Positions 33,622 through 41,983 of a stretch of 64,000 bases of DNA are shown here, piece after piece. Location of the stretch: contig NZ_BAXZ01000009.1 in NCBI RefSeq assembly GCF_000684975.1, positions 62,001 through 126,000 of the forward strand. Reading direction: 5' to 3'. The notes below the pieces were generated by a model that searched no databases, was not told the DNA's origin, and saw only the letters and a program-made list of their open reading frames with translations. The position numbers and the translations under genes were made by a program. Within the stretch, counting starts at the first letter, position 1. Each line of letters begins with the position of its first letter. The stretch comes from Paraburkholderia acidipaludis NBRC 101816 (GTDB lineage: Bacteria; Pseudomonadota; Gammaproteobacteria; Burkholderiales; Burkholderiaceae).

Positions 33622-35631
33622 ATGTTCGGCAAACTCACATTAGACGCGATTCCGTTCGATCAGCCGATCATCATGGGCGCCGCGGCGTTCATGGCGCTGA
33701 TCGTCGTCGCGGTGCTCGGTCTCGTGACCGTGACGGGGAAGTGGAAGTACCTCTGGAGCGAGTGGCTCACGAGCGTCGACCACAAGCGCATTGGCCTGAT
33801 GTATATCATCGTGGCCGTGCTCATGCTGGTGCGCGGCTTCGCCGACGCCGTGATGATGCGCATCCAGCAGGCCATCGCCTTCAACGGGCCGGGCTACCTG
33901 CCGCCGCATCATTACGACCAGATCTTCACGGCGCACGGCGTCATCATGATCTTCTTCATGGCGATGGCGCTCATGGTCGGCCTCTTCAACCTCGTCGTGC
34001 CGCTGCAGATCGGCGCGCGCGACGTGGCGTTCCCGTTCCTGAACTCGCTGTCGTTCTGGATGACGGCGATCAGCGCGATTCTGATCAACCTGTCGCTCGT
34101 GATCGGCGAGTTCGCGCAGGTGGGCTGGCTCGCCTATCCGCCGCTCTCCGAGCTGCAATACAGCCCGGGCGTGGGGGTGGACTACTACATCTGGGCGCTG
34201 CAGCTTTCGGGCGTGGGCACGCTGATCACCGGCGTCAACTTCTTCGTCACGATCATCAAGATGCGCGCGCCGGGCATGAGCCTCATGAAGATGCCCGTGT
34301 TCACGTGGACGGCGCTTTGCTCGAACGTGCTCATCATGGCCACGTTCCCGATCCTCGCCATCGCGGTCGCGCTGCTCGGCCTCGACCGCTACCTCGGCAT
34401 GCACTTCTTCTCGAACGATGCCGGCGGCAACCCGATGCTGTATCTGAACCTGATCTGGGCCTGGGGCCACCCCGAGGTGTACATCCTCGTGCTGCCCGCG
34501 TTCGGCATCTATTCGGAGGTCATGGCCACGTTCTCGAAGAAGCCGCTGTTCGGCTACAAGACGATGGTCTATGCCACGTGCGTGATCATGGTTCTCGCGT
34601 TCCTCGTGTGGGCGCACCACTTCTTCACGATGGGGTCGGGCGCCGACGTCAACGCGTTCTTCGGCATTATGACCATGGTCATTGCGATCCCCACGGGCGT
34701 GAAGATCTTCAACTGGCTGTTCACGATGTATCGCGGCCGCGTGCATTTCACGGCGCCGGTGCTCTGGACGATCGGCTTCATGGTGACGTTCTCGATCGGC
34801 GGCATGACGGGCGTGATGATGGCGATTCCGGGCGCGGATTTCGTGCTGCACAACTCGCTCTTCCTCGTTGCGCACTTCCATAACGCAATCATCGGCGGCG
34901 TGGTGTTCGGCTACCTCGCGGGAGTTCACTACTGGTTCCCGAAAGTGTTCGGCATCAAGCCCAGCGAAAAGCTCGGCAAGGCCTCGTTCTGGTGCTGGTT
35001 CGTCGGTTTCTACGTGGCGTTCGTGCCCATTTACGTGCTCGGCTTCATGGGCATGACGCGCCGGACCAACCACTACGACAACCCCGACTGGCAGTCGTGG
35101 CTGATCGTGGCCGCGATCGGCGCCGCGATCATCGCGCTCGGCGTGGTGTTCCAGGTGCTGCAGTGGGTGATGGCGTTCGTGAACCGCAACAAGGCCGAAT
35201 GGCAGGACGTCACGGGCGACCCGTGGGACGGCCGGACGCTGGAGTGGTCGACCTCGTCGCCGCCGCCGGTCTATAACTTCGCGGTCATCCCGCAGGTTAG
35301 CGATATCGACGCGTTCGCGCACATGAAGGAGTCGGGCCAGGGCCTCGGCCTTGCGGACAAATACAGCGATATCCATATGCCGTCCAACACCGCGGCGGGT
35401 TTCTTCGTCGGCATGTTCAGCCTCGTGCTCGGCTTTGCCGGCGTGTGGCACATCACCTGGCTCGGCGTGCTCGCGTTCGCGGCGGTGGTGCTGACCATCG
35501 CCATTCGCAGCTTCGGCGATAACGACGGCTACTACATTCCGGCGGCAAAGGTTCGCGAGATCGAGGAGCGACGCCATGGCGCCGCTGCCGCGGTGAATCG
35601 TCGCGAAATGGTCGCTGAGGAGGCTTACTGA
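33622..35631 (+). CDS. cyoB: Cytochrome bo3 quinol oxidase subunit I
   Basis: A 669-residue catalytic subunit with about 15 membrane helices that reduces oxygen with ubiquinol and pumps protons. The low-spin heme His is in 'FTAHGVIMIFF', CuB and cross-linked Tyr in 'WGHPEVYILVLPAFG', the CuB His pair in 'WAHHFF', and heme o3/b His residues in 'VAHFHNAIIGG'. The quinol-site Arg, Asp and His of E. coli are kept in 'RGFADAVMMR' and 'PPHHYDQ'. Starts 3 bp after cyoA; its stop overlaps the cyoC start. Confidence 0.97.
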   Translation: MFGKLTLDAIPFDQPIIMGAAAFMALIVVAVLGLVTVTGKWKYLWSEWLTSVDHKRIGLMYIIVAVLMLVRGFADAVMMRIQQAIAFNGPGYLPPHHYDQIFTAHGVIMIFFMAMALMVGLFNLVVPLQIGARDVAFPFLNSLSFWMTAISAILINLSLVIGEFAQVGWLAYPPLSELQYSPGVGVDYYIWALQLSGVGTLITGVNFFVTIIKMRAPGMSLMKMPVFTWTALCSNVLIMATFPILAIAVALLGLDRYLGMHFFSNDAGGNPMLYLNLIWAWGHPEVYILVLPAFGIYSEVMATFSKKPLFGYKTMVYATCVIMVLAFLVWAHHFFTMGSGADVNAFFGIMTMVIAIPTGVKIFNWLFTMYRGRVHFTAPVLWTIGFMVTFSIGGMTGVMMAIPGADFVLHNSLFLVAHFHNAIIGGVVFGYLAGVHYWFPKVFGIKPSEKLGKASFWCWFVGFYVAFVPIYVLGFMGMTRRTNHYDNPDWQSWLIVAAIGAAIIALGVVFQVLQWVMAFVNRNKAEWQDVTGDPWDGRTLEWSTSSPPPVYNFAVIPQVSDIDAFAHMKESGQGLGLADKYSDIHMPSNTAAGFFVGMFSLVLGFAGVWHITWLGVLAFAAVVLTIAIRSFGDNDGYYIPAAKVREIEERRHGAAAAVNRREMVAEEAY

Positions 35632-36242
35632 TGTTACAGAAAACCAACGCGGCAACGCTTGCCGAACTCGATCATCACGATCATCCGCCTTCGAACTCGG
35701 TATTCGGGTTCTGGGTGTACCTGATGACGGACTGCGTGCTGTTCGCGGCGCTGTTCGCTACCTTCGGCGTGCTGGGGCACCAGTACGCGGGCGGGCCTAC
35801 GGGCAAGGACCTGTTCGATATTCCCGGTGTCGCGATCGAGACGGCGGTGCTGCTGCTTTCCAGCATCACGTACGGCTTCGCGATGCTGGGCGCTCACCAG
35901 GGCAAGCGCGGTGTCGTGCTTGGCTGGCTCGCCGTCACGTTCATACTGGGTGTGACCTTCCTCGCGTTCGAGTTGCGCGAGTTCTCGCACCTGATCGCGG
36001 ACGGTGCCGGCCCGCAGCGCAGTGCATTCCTGTCCTCGTTCTTCACGCTGGTCAGCACCCATGGGCTGCACGTGTTCTTCGGCCTCGTCTGGATGGTCGT
36101 GATGATGATCCACGTGCTTCGCAAGCCGGAACTCGGCGAAAAGGAAATTCGCGGGCTGACCTGCCTGAGCCTCTTCTGGCACTTCCTCGACGTCGTTTGG
36201 ATCTGCGTGTTTACTTTTGTCTATCTCGGGAGCGTGCTCTAA
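35631..36242 (+). CDS. cyoC: Cytochrome bo3 quinol oxidase subunit III
   Basis: A 203-residue protein with five membrane helices, 'NSVFGFWVYLMTDCVLFAALFATF' (TM1) being characteristic of CyoC. The ATG shares its A with the TGA of cyoB (TGATG). 'SFFTLVSTHGLHVFFGLVWM' carries the conserved His of subunit III. It stabilises subunit I in the oxidase complex. Confidence 0.96.
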   Translation: MLQKTNAATLAELDHHDHPPSNSVFGFWVYLMTDCVLFAALFATFGVLGHQYAGGPTGKDLFDIPGVAIETAVLLLSSITYGFAMLGAHQGKRGVVLGWLAVTFILGVTFLAFELREFSHLIADGAGPQRSAFLSSFFTLVSTHGLHVFFGLVWMVVMMIHVLRKPELGEKEIRGLTCLSLFWHFLDVVWICVFTFVYLGSVL

Positions 36243-36587
36243 ATGGCTCATTCTTCCTCGGCCGCCGGCGGTGCCGCCCATGGCACCGCTCATGGCACAT
36301 TCAGCAGCTATCTCACAGGCTTCGTTCTTTCCGTAATCCTTACGGCGGGCGCGTTCGGCATCGTGTTGCACGGTGCGCTGGATCCCACTACGGCGATCAT
36401 CGTGCTGGCCGTGCTGGCGTTCGTGCAGGTGGTTGTCCACCTCGTGTTCTTCCTGCACCTGAACGCGTCGGCGGGGCAGGGCTGGAACGTGCTGTCGCTC
36501 GCTTATACCGTGCTCGCCGCCGCTTTCCTCATTTTCGGCACGATCTGGGTGATGCATAACGTCAGCCTGAACATGATGTCGCGCTGA
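36243..36587 (+). CDS. cyoD: Cytochrome bo3 quinol oxidase subunit IV
   Basis: A 114-residue protein with three membrane helices and a His/Ala/Gly-rich N-terminus. 'YLTGFVLSVILTAGAFGIVLHG' and 'VHLVFFLHLNASAGQGWN' are typical. It begins directly after the cyoC stop (TAAATG). CyoD assists CuB binding and assembly. No cyoE (heme O synthase) gene follows, so heme O synthesis must be encoded elsewhere. Confidence 0.95.
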   Translation: MAHSSSAAGGAAHGTAHGTFSSYLTGFVLSVILTAGAFGIVLHGALDPTTAIIVLAVLAFVQVVVHLVFFLHLNASAGQGWNVLSLAYTVLAAAFLIFGTIWVMHNVSLNMMSR

Positions 36588-36635
36588 TCCCACCCCTTTC
36601 GGGGGGGGCAGTGCGTGGCTTGCCCGGGTATCGAC

Positions 36636-36674
36636 CGGCCGCATAGACTCTCAGTCTGTGCGGCCGTTTTGTTT
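36636..36674 (+). terminator. Terminator of the cyo operon
   Basis: A 14-bp stem (36636-36649 with 36653-36666, one G-U pair), 3-base loop CTC, followed by TTTTGTTT. Confidence 0.9.
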
Positions 36675-36693
36675 CCGGTGCGAGGCCTTGTGC

Positions 36694-36768
36694 TTGACAC
36701 CGTTTGCGCACGCCGCCTATCATGCATGGCAATTGTTCGATAAACGACCAATGGTTCGTATATAGAAC
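36694..36768 (+). promoter_or_regulatory. pcaF promoter with two PcaR-like operator repeats
   Basis: TTGACA (36694-36699) and TATCAT (36718-36723), 18 bp apart, form a good sigma-70 promoter. Just downstream of the expected start are two related 15-mers, GTTCGATAAACGACC (36735-36749) and GTTCGTATATAGAAC (36754-36768), starting 19 bp apart. They resemble the GTTCGATAATCGCAC site that I recall for Pseudomonas PcaR. Their position would suit repression or roadblock control; operator function is inference. Confidence 0.65.
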
Positions 36769-36837
36769 AAAATGCATCTGGACCGGCGCGCTCGAAGTTG
36801 GGTTTCGTCCGCGCAGTCCGTCAAACTGGAGACGTTC

Positions 36838-38040
36838 ATGACGGAAGCTTTTCTGTGCGACGCGATTCGCACCCCCATCGGGCGCTATGCCGGCGCTCTC
36901 GCGCAGGTCCGTGCCGACGACCTCGGCGCCGTGCCGCTCAAGGCCCTGATGGAGCGCAACAAGGAAGTCGACTGGTCGGCGGTTGACGACGTGATCTACG
37001 GTTGCGCCAATCAGGCCGGCGAGGACAACCGCAATGTGGCGCGCATGTCGCTGCTGCTCGCAGGGTTGCCGCAGGCCGTGCCGGGGTCGACCGTCAACCG
37101 CCTGTGCGGTTCGGGAATGGATGCGGTCGGCATCGCCGCGCGCGCGCTCAAGTCGGGCGAGACCGGGCTGATGGTGGCGGGCGGGGTCGAGAGCATGAGC
37201 CGTGCGCCCTTCGTCATGGGCAAGGCCGCGAGCGCCTTTTCGCGTGACGCCGCGATCTACGATACGACGATCGGCTGGCGCTTCGTGAACCCGCTGATGA
37301 AACAGCTGTACGGCGTCGATTCGATGCCGGAAACGGGCGAAAACGTTGCGGTCGACTACAACGTGAGCCGTGCCGATCAGGACGCCTTCGCCCTGCGCAG
37401 CCAGCAGAAGGCGGCACGCGCCCAGGCCGACGGCACGCTCGCGCAGGAGATCGTCGCGGTCACCATCGCGCAGAAGAAGGGCGATCCGATCGTCGTTTCG
37501 CGCGACGAGCATCCGCGTGAGACGAGCCTCGAAGCGCTCGCGAAGCTCAAGGGCGTGGTGCGCCCGGACGGTTCGGTGACGGCCGGCAACGCCTCCGGCG
37601 TCAACGACGGCGCCTGTGCGCTGCTGCTCGCCAACGAGGAGAACGCGAAGCGCTACGGCTTGACGCCGCGCGCGCGCGTACTCGGCATTGCCACGGCAGG
37701 CGTTGCGCCGCGCGTGATGGGCATCGGTCCGGCGCCCGCAACGCAAAAACTGCTCGCGCGCCTGAACATGACGATCGACCAGTTCGACGTGATCGAGCTG
37801 AACGAGGCGTTCGCGTCGCAGGGGCTGGCCGTGTTGCGCATGCTCGGCGTAGCGGACGACGATCCTCGCGTGAATCCCAATGGCGGCGCGATCGCGCTCG
37901 GTCACCCGCTCGGCATGAGCGGCGCGCGTCTCGTCACGACGGCGATGTACCAGTTGCAGCGCACGCAAGGCCGCTACGCACTGTGCACGATGTGCATCGG
38001 CGTGGGACAGGGCATTGCGATGGCGATCGAACGACTCTGA
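36838..38040 (+). CDS. pcaF: 3-oxoadipyl-CoA thiolase
   Basis: A 400-residue thiolase, the usual PcaF length, that cleaves 3-oxoadipyl-CoA to succinyl-CoA and acetyl-CoA in the last step of the beta-ketoadipate pathway. Active-site Cys is in 'VNRLCGSGMDAV', His in 'NGGAIALGHPLGMSG', and the second Cys in 'CTMCIGVGQG'. 'EAFLCDAIRTPIGRYAGAL' is the typical PcaF opening. The start follows GGAG. Monocistronic, between its own promoter and terminator; the other pca genes are not here. Confidence 0.93.
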   Translation: MTEAFLCDAIRTPIGRYAGALAQVRADDLGAVPLKALMERNKEVDWSAVDDVIYGCANQAGEDNRNVARMSLLLAGLPQAVPGSTVNRLCGSGMDAVGIAARALKSGETGLMVAGGVESMSRAPFVMGKAASAFSRDAAIYDTTIGWRFVNPLMKQLYGVDSMPETGENVAVDYNVSRADQDAFALRSQQKAARAQADGTLAQEIVAVTIAQKKGDPIVVSRDEHPRETSLEALAKLKGVVRPDGSVTAGNASGVNDGACALLLANEENAKRYGLTPRARVLGIATAGVAPRVMGIGPAPATQKLLARLNMTIDQFDVIELNEAFASQGLAVLRMLGVADDDPRVNPNGGAIALGHPLGMSGARLVTTAMYQLQRTQGRYALCTMCIGVGQGIAMAIERL

Positions 38041-38380
38041 TTGCCGCCCTGCTCGCCTGATCCTGCAGGGCCAGATTCACAGACGCCGCGAATCGAATGA
38101 TTCGCGGCGTTTTTGTTTCCCGTGCGCGAACGTGCTGCGGCCGACTCCGTCGCGAAGCATTTCGAGATGCAAAACAATTACCGAATTCGTATCGAATTTG
38201 TGAACACCAGATGCGAGGAATTCACTTACCTTGATCCATGGTGGATAACGTGAAAGTATTCCGGCCCACTAACGGTCAGCTTTTTTTAACGCTCGCGTAG
38301 AATCGTCCGCACTTCGGTGCACCTACGCTGCACCGTCGATTGCAGCGGCATTTCAGGCTAACTTGATGAGGAGAACGCGG
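38041..38380. other. Intergenic region between pcaF and the two-domain exported protein
   Basis: 340 bp without a gene. Besides the pcaF terminator it has an AT-rich part (38160-38300) with a short inverted repeat ATCCA-TGG-TGGAT (about 38235-38247) and a run of seven T's near 38280. It must contain the promoter of the gene at 38381; I cannot assign -35 and -10 elements. Confidence 0.4.
38083..38118 (+). terminator. Terminator of pcaF
   Basis: A perfect 12-bp stem, ACGCCGCGAATC / GATTCGCGGCGT, with loop GAAT, followed by TTTTGTTT. Confidence 0.93.
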
Positions 38381-38965
38381 ATGATGAAAGCAGCAACGTT
38401 TGGTGCAGCCTTGGTTCTCGGCATGGCGGCCGTGCAACCGGCTATCGCGCAAGACGCGCTCGCAAGCGCTGCGCAGGCCGTGGTCGCCAACGCCGAGCCG
38501 GTTCATGTCCAGGCACAGATCGTCGGCATCGACCGTACGGCGCGCGTGGTGACGCTGCGCGGTCCGCGCGGCAACGAAGTGGATATCGGCATCGGGCCGC
38601 AGGTCGGAAACTTCGATCAGCTAAATGTCGGCGATACCGTCGACGTGCTCTACAAGAATGCGCTGCTCGTCACGGCCGACAAGGTCACGGGCAAGGACAA
38701 GGGGATTCGCAAGCGCGTCGATACGAGCGTTTATATCCCGGCGTCGTCGGGTTACAGCACGGCGCGCCAGGTCGAGGTGCAGGCCACGGTTCAGCACATC
38801 GATGTGAAGAAGCGCAAGGTGACGCTGCGCGGCGCCTATCAGACCGTGACGCTGGATGCCACGCCTGACATCGACCTCAAGTCGCTGAAGGTTGGCGACA
38901 CGATCCACGCCGTGTTCGTGTCCGCTTACGCGACGCAGGTTACGCCGGTCGGCGCGACGCAATAA
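38381..38965 (+). CDS. Exported protein made of two copies of one ~57-residue domain
   Basis: A 194-residue protein with a Sec signal peptide (cleavage after 'AIA', residue 23). Residues 41-98 and 131-187 are homologous: V-x-V-Q-A-x-V-x-x-ID at 41-51 and 131-141, R-x-VTLRG at 55-61 and 145-151, and L-x-VGDT at 81-86 and 169-174. Each copy looks like a small all-beta, OB-like fold. I do not recognise a named family. The ATG is fixed by GAGGAG seven bases upstream. Probably periplasmic. It ends at a strong terminator shared with gabD. Confidence 0.75.
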   Translation: MMKAATFGAALVLGMAAVQPAIAQDALASAAQAVVANAEPVHVQAQIVGIDRTARVVTLRGPRGNEVDIGIGPQVGNFDQLNVGDTVDVLYKNALLVTADKVTGKDKGIRKRVDTSVYIPASSGYSTARQVEVQATVQHIDVKKRKVTLRGAYQTVTLDATPDIDLKSLKVGDTIHAVFVSAYATQVTPVGATQ

Positions 38966-38990
38966 GCGCGGTTTCCCGCGCGGCAAATGA

Positions 38991-39036
38991 AAGCGCCGGG
39001 GTGCAGCGAGTCGATCGCTGCACCCCGGCGCTTTTT
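38991..39036. terminator. Strong terminator between the exported protein gene and gabD
   Basis: A perfect 19-bp stem (38991-39009 with 39015-39033), 5-base loop, then T's on the plus strand. The convergent gabT-gabD operon ends 27 bp away, so the hairpin may serve both transcripts. Confidence 0.93.
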
Positions 39037-39062
39037 CATGCGAGGCGGGAGCCCGCTATGCT

Positions 39063-40514
39063 TTACAGACCGCCCATGCACATGTACTTCACGACCACGT
39101 AGTCGTCTACGCCATAGTGCGAGCCTTCGCGGCCGAGGCCCGACTGCTTCACGCCGCCGAACGGCGCGACTTCGTTCGAGATCAGGCCGGTGTTGATCCC
39201 CACCATGCCGTACTCGAGCGCTTCGGCCACACGCCATACGCGGCCGATGTCGCGGCTATAGAAGTACGCCGCGAGACCGAATTCGGTATCGTTCGCCATC
39301 CTGATCACTTCTTCGTCCGACGAGAAGCGGAACAGGGGGGCGAGCGGGCCGAACGTTTCGTCGCGCGCGACCTTCATCGCGGGCGTTACGCCCGTGAGGA
39401 CGGTCGGCTCGAAGAAGCCGTGTCCGAGCGCGTGGCGCTTGCCGCCCGTCGCGACCTGCGCGCCCTTCGCGAGCGCGTCTTCGATGTGCGATTCCACCTT
39501 CAGCACGGCCGCTTCGTTGATGAGCGGGCCTTGCGTCACGCCCGGCTCGGTGCCGAGGCCGACCTTCAACTGCTCGACGGCGTTGCGCAGCTTCGCGGCG
39601 AAAGCGTCGTACACCTTGTCGTGCACGTAGAAGCGATTCGTGCAGACGCAGGTCTGGCCGCTGTTGCGGTACTTCGAAGCGATCGCGCCCGCGACGGCCG
39701 CGTCGAGATCGGCATCTTCGAACACGATGAACGGCGCGTTGCCGCCCAGTTCCAGCGAGACCTTCTTGACGGTCGGCGCGCACTGGCCCATCAGCAGGCG
39801 GCCAACGGGCGTCGAGCCCGTAAACGAGAGCTTGCGCACGGTGGCGTTGCTCGTCATTTCGCCGCCGATGGACTTCGGGTCGCCGGTCACGACGCTGAAC
39901 ACGCCGGCCGGCACGCCCGCACGCTGCGCGAGCACGGCCATTGCCAGCGCCGAGAACGGCGTCGCTTCGGCCGGCTTCACGACGATCGGGCAGCCCGCGG
40001 CGAGCGCCGGGCCTACCTTGCGCGTGATCATCGCGGCCGGGAAGTTCCACGGCGTGATGGCGGCGCAGACACCCACCGGCTCTTTCGTGACGACGATGCG
40101 GCGGTCGTTCGCGACCGTGGGGATCGTGTCGCCGTAAATGCGCTTGCCTTCTTCGGCGAACCATTCGAGGAACGAGGCGGCGTAGCCGATTTCGCCCTTT
40201 GCTTCGGCGAGCGGCTTGCCCTGTTCGGTCGTGAGGATCAGCGCGAGGTCGTCCGCGTGTTCCAGCATCAGGTCGTGCCACTTGCGCAGGATCGCGGCAC
40301 GCTCCTTGGCGGTTTTCGCGCGCCATGCCGGCCATGCTGCGTTGGCGGCCGCGATGGCGCGGCGCGTTTCGGCTGCGCCCATCTTCGGCACCGTGCCGAT
40401 CAGTGCGCCGGTGGCGGGATTCGTCACGTCGAACGTGGCGCCGTCTTCGGCCCCCTGCCATTCACCGGCGAGGAAGGCCTTGTTTTGCAGCAGCGATGCG
40501 TCTTTCAGGTTCAT
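39063..40514 (-). CDS. gabD: Succinate-semialdehyde dehydrogenase, NAD(P)-dependent
   Basis: A 483-residue aldehyde dehydrogenase, same size as E. coli GabD. It oxidises succinate semialdehyde to succinate in the GABA shunt. Catalytic Cys is in 'NSGQTCVCTNRFYV' and Glu in 'LELGGNAPFIV'. 'TPWNFPAAMITRKVGPALAAG' and the C-terminal 'GGVKQSGLGREGSHYGVDDY' are typical of GabD. It lies 27 bp after gabT in the same operon. Confidence 0.96.
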   Translation of the reverse strand: MNLKDASLLQNKAFLAGEWQGAEDGATFDVTNPATGALIGTVPKMGAAETRRAIAAANAAWPAWRAKTAKERAAILRKWHDLMLEHADDLALILTTEQGKPLAEAKGEIGYAASFLEWFAEEGKRIYGDTIPTVANDRRIVVTKEPVGVCAAITPWNFPAAMITRKVGPALAAGCPIVVKPAEATPFSALAMAVLAQRAGVPAGVFSVVTGDPKSIGGEMTSNATVRKLSFTGSTPVGRLLMGQCAPTVKKVSLELGGNAPFIVFEDADLDAAVAGAIASKYRNSGQTCVCTNRFYVHDKVYDAFAAKLRNAVEQLKVGLGTEPGVTQGPLINEAAVLKVESHIEDALAKGAQVATGGKRHALGHGFFEPTVLTGVTPAMKVARDETFGPLAPLFRFSSDEEVIRMANDTEFGLAAYFYSRDIGRVWRVAEALEYGMVGINTGLISNEVAPFGGVKQSGLGREGSHYGVDDYVVVKYMCMGGL

Positions 40515-40541
40515 GGTTGAACTCCAGGCAGCTTGCGATGA

Positions 40542-41825
40542 TCAGGCGGTAACGCCGACCGCTTCCTTGACCGACTCTTCGAGGATGGCGAGGGCTTCGT
40601 CGAACACGTTGTCCTGGATCGTCAGCGGGAACAGGAAGCGCACGACGTTCGAGTACACGCCGCACACGAGCAGCAGCAGACCGCGCTCGAGCGCCGCCGT
40701 CTGCACGCGCTTCGTGAAGTCGGCGTCCGGCTCGTTCGAGCCCGGCTTGCAGAACTCGACGGCGTTCATCGCGCCCGGGCCGCGCACGTCCGCGATCTGC
40801 GGCACGTCGGCCTTCATCGCGTCGAGCCTGGCCTTGAGCTTGTCGCCCAGCCTCGTGGCGCGCTCGCAGAGCTTTTCTTCGTCGATGATGTCGAGCACCG
40901 CGTGCGCCGAAGCGACGGCCAGCGGGTTGCCCGCATACGTGCCGCCGAGGCCGCCGGGCGCGGCCGCGTCCATGACTTCCGCGCGGCCGACCACGCCCGA
41001 CAGCGGCATGCCGCCTGCCAGGCTCTTGGCGATCGTCATGAGGTCGGGCGTGACGTCGTAGTGTTCCATCGCGAACAGCTTGCCGGTGCGCGCGAAGCCC
41101 GTCTGCACTTCGTCGGCGATCAAGAGGATGCCGTGCGTGTCGCAGATCTGGCGCAGGCCGCGCACGAAGTCGGCGGGTGCCTGGTAGAAGCCGCCTTCGC
41201 CCTGGACCGGCTCGAAGATGATCGCGGCCACGCGCTTCGGATCGATGTCGGCCTTGAACAGCGTTTCGATCGCCTTCAGCGAGTCGGCGGTCGTGATGCC
41301 GTGGACCGAGTTCGGGTACGGGGCGTGGTAGACGTCGGCCGGGAACGGGCCGAAGTTCAGCTTGTACGGGGCGACCTTGCCCGTGAGCGCCATGCCCATC
41401 ATCGTGCGGCCATGGAAGCCGCCCGCGAAGGCGATCACACCCGGACGGCCGGTGGAGGCGCGCGCGATCTTGACGGCGTTTTCGACGGCTTCGGCGCCGG
41501 TCGTGAAGAAGGCGGCCTTTTTGGCGAAGTGGCCCGGCGCGCGCTTCGCGACCTTCTCGGCCAGCGAGACGTACGACTCGTAAGGCACGATCTGGTAGGC
41601 GGTGTGCGTGAAGCGGTCGAGCTGTTCCTTGATCGCCGCGACGATCTTCGGATGGCGGTGGCCCGTGTTGCACACGGCAATGCCGGCCGCGAAGTCGATG
41701 AAGCGGCGGCCTTCCACATCCCACAGTTCCGCGTTCTCCGCGCGCGCGGCGTAGAAGTTGCACATCACGCCCACGCCGCGCGGGGTGGCGGCGTCCTTGC
41801 GGCTTACCAGTTCAGCGTTCTTCAC
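40542..41825 (-). CDS. gabT: 4-aminobutyrate transaminase
   Basis: A 427-residue class-III aminotransferase that transfers the amino group of GABA to 2-oxoglutarate, giving succinate semialdehyde for GabD. PLP lysine is in 'TIAKSLAGGMPLS'; 'TTGAEAVENAVKIAR', 'AFAGGFHGRTMMGMALTGK' and 'EPVQGEGGFY' are typical. The start codon is GTG at 41825 with AAGGAG seven bases upstream. It is divergent from the MocR-type regulator, which probably controls it. Confidence 0.96.
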   Translation of the reverse strand: MKNAELVSRKDAATPRGVGVMCNFYAARAENAELWDVEGRRFIDFAAGIAVCNTGHRHPKIVAAIKEQLDRFTHTAYQIVPYESYVSLAEKVAKRAPGHFAKKAAFFTTGAEAVENAVKIARASTGRPGVIAFAGGFHGRTMMGMALTGKVAPYKLNFGPFPADVYHAPYPNSVHGITTADSLKAIETLFKADIDPKRVAAIIFEPVQGEGGFYQAPADFVRGLRQICDTHGILLIADEVQTGFARTGKLFAMEHYDVTPDLMTIAKSLAGGMPLSGVVGRAEVMDAAAPGGLGGTYAGNPLAVASAHAVLDIIDEEKLCERATRLGDKLKARLDAMKADVPQIADVRGPGAMNAVEFCKPGSNEPDADFTKRVQTAALERGLLLLVCGVYSNVVRFLFPLTIQDNVFDEALAILEESVKEAVGVTA

Positions 41826-41922
41826 GGTTCATCTCCTTGGCAGACGATTTTGGGGTATCGGTGGCGGGTATTCAGGCCGCCGTCGAGCCGGAAACGGGCA
41901 ACAGGGCAGCCGATGAAGCGAC

Positions 41923-41978
41923 TATACTGACATTTGGCTCCAAGTTTCAGAGCCATTCAATGAAATTATCAGGAGCCA
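41923..41978. promoter_or_regulatory. Putative GabR/MocR operator: three TGGCTC/GAGCCA half-sites
   Basis: TGGCTC at 41935-41940 and its inverse GAGCCA at 41950-41955 and again at 41973-41978. A -10-like TATACT (41923-41928) lies just before the first half-site, so the regulator's own transcript would begin inside the array. The last copy overlaps the ribosome-binding site of the regulator gene. MocR-type regulators bind spaced repeats in such divergent regions; assignment here is inference. Confidence 0.5.
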
Positions 41979-41983
41979 ATTCG

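Noticed and set aside
36590..36610. C-run followed by G-run directly after cyoD as a terminator
   Set aside because: Stem is irregular and lacks a T-tail; the better terminator is at 36636-36674.
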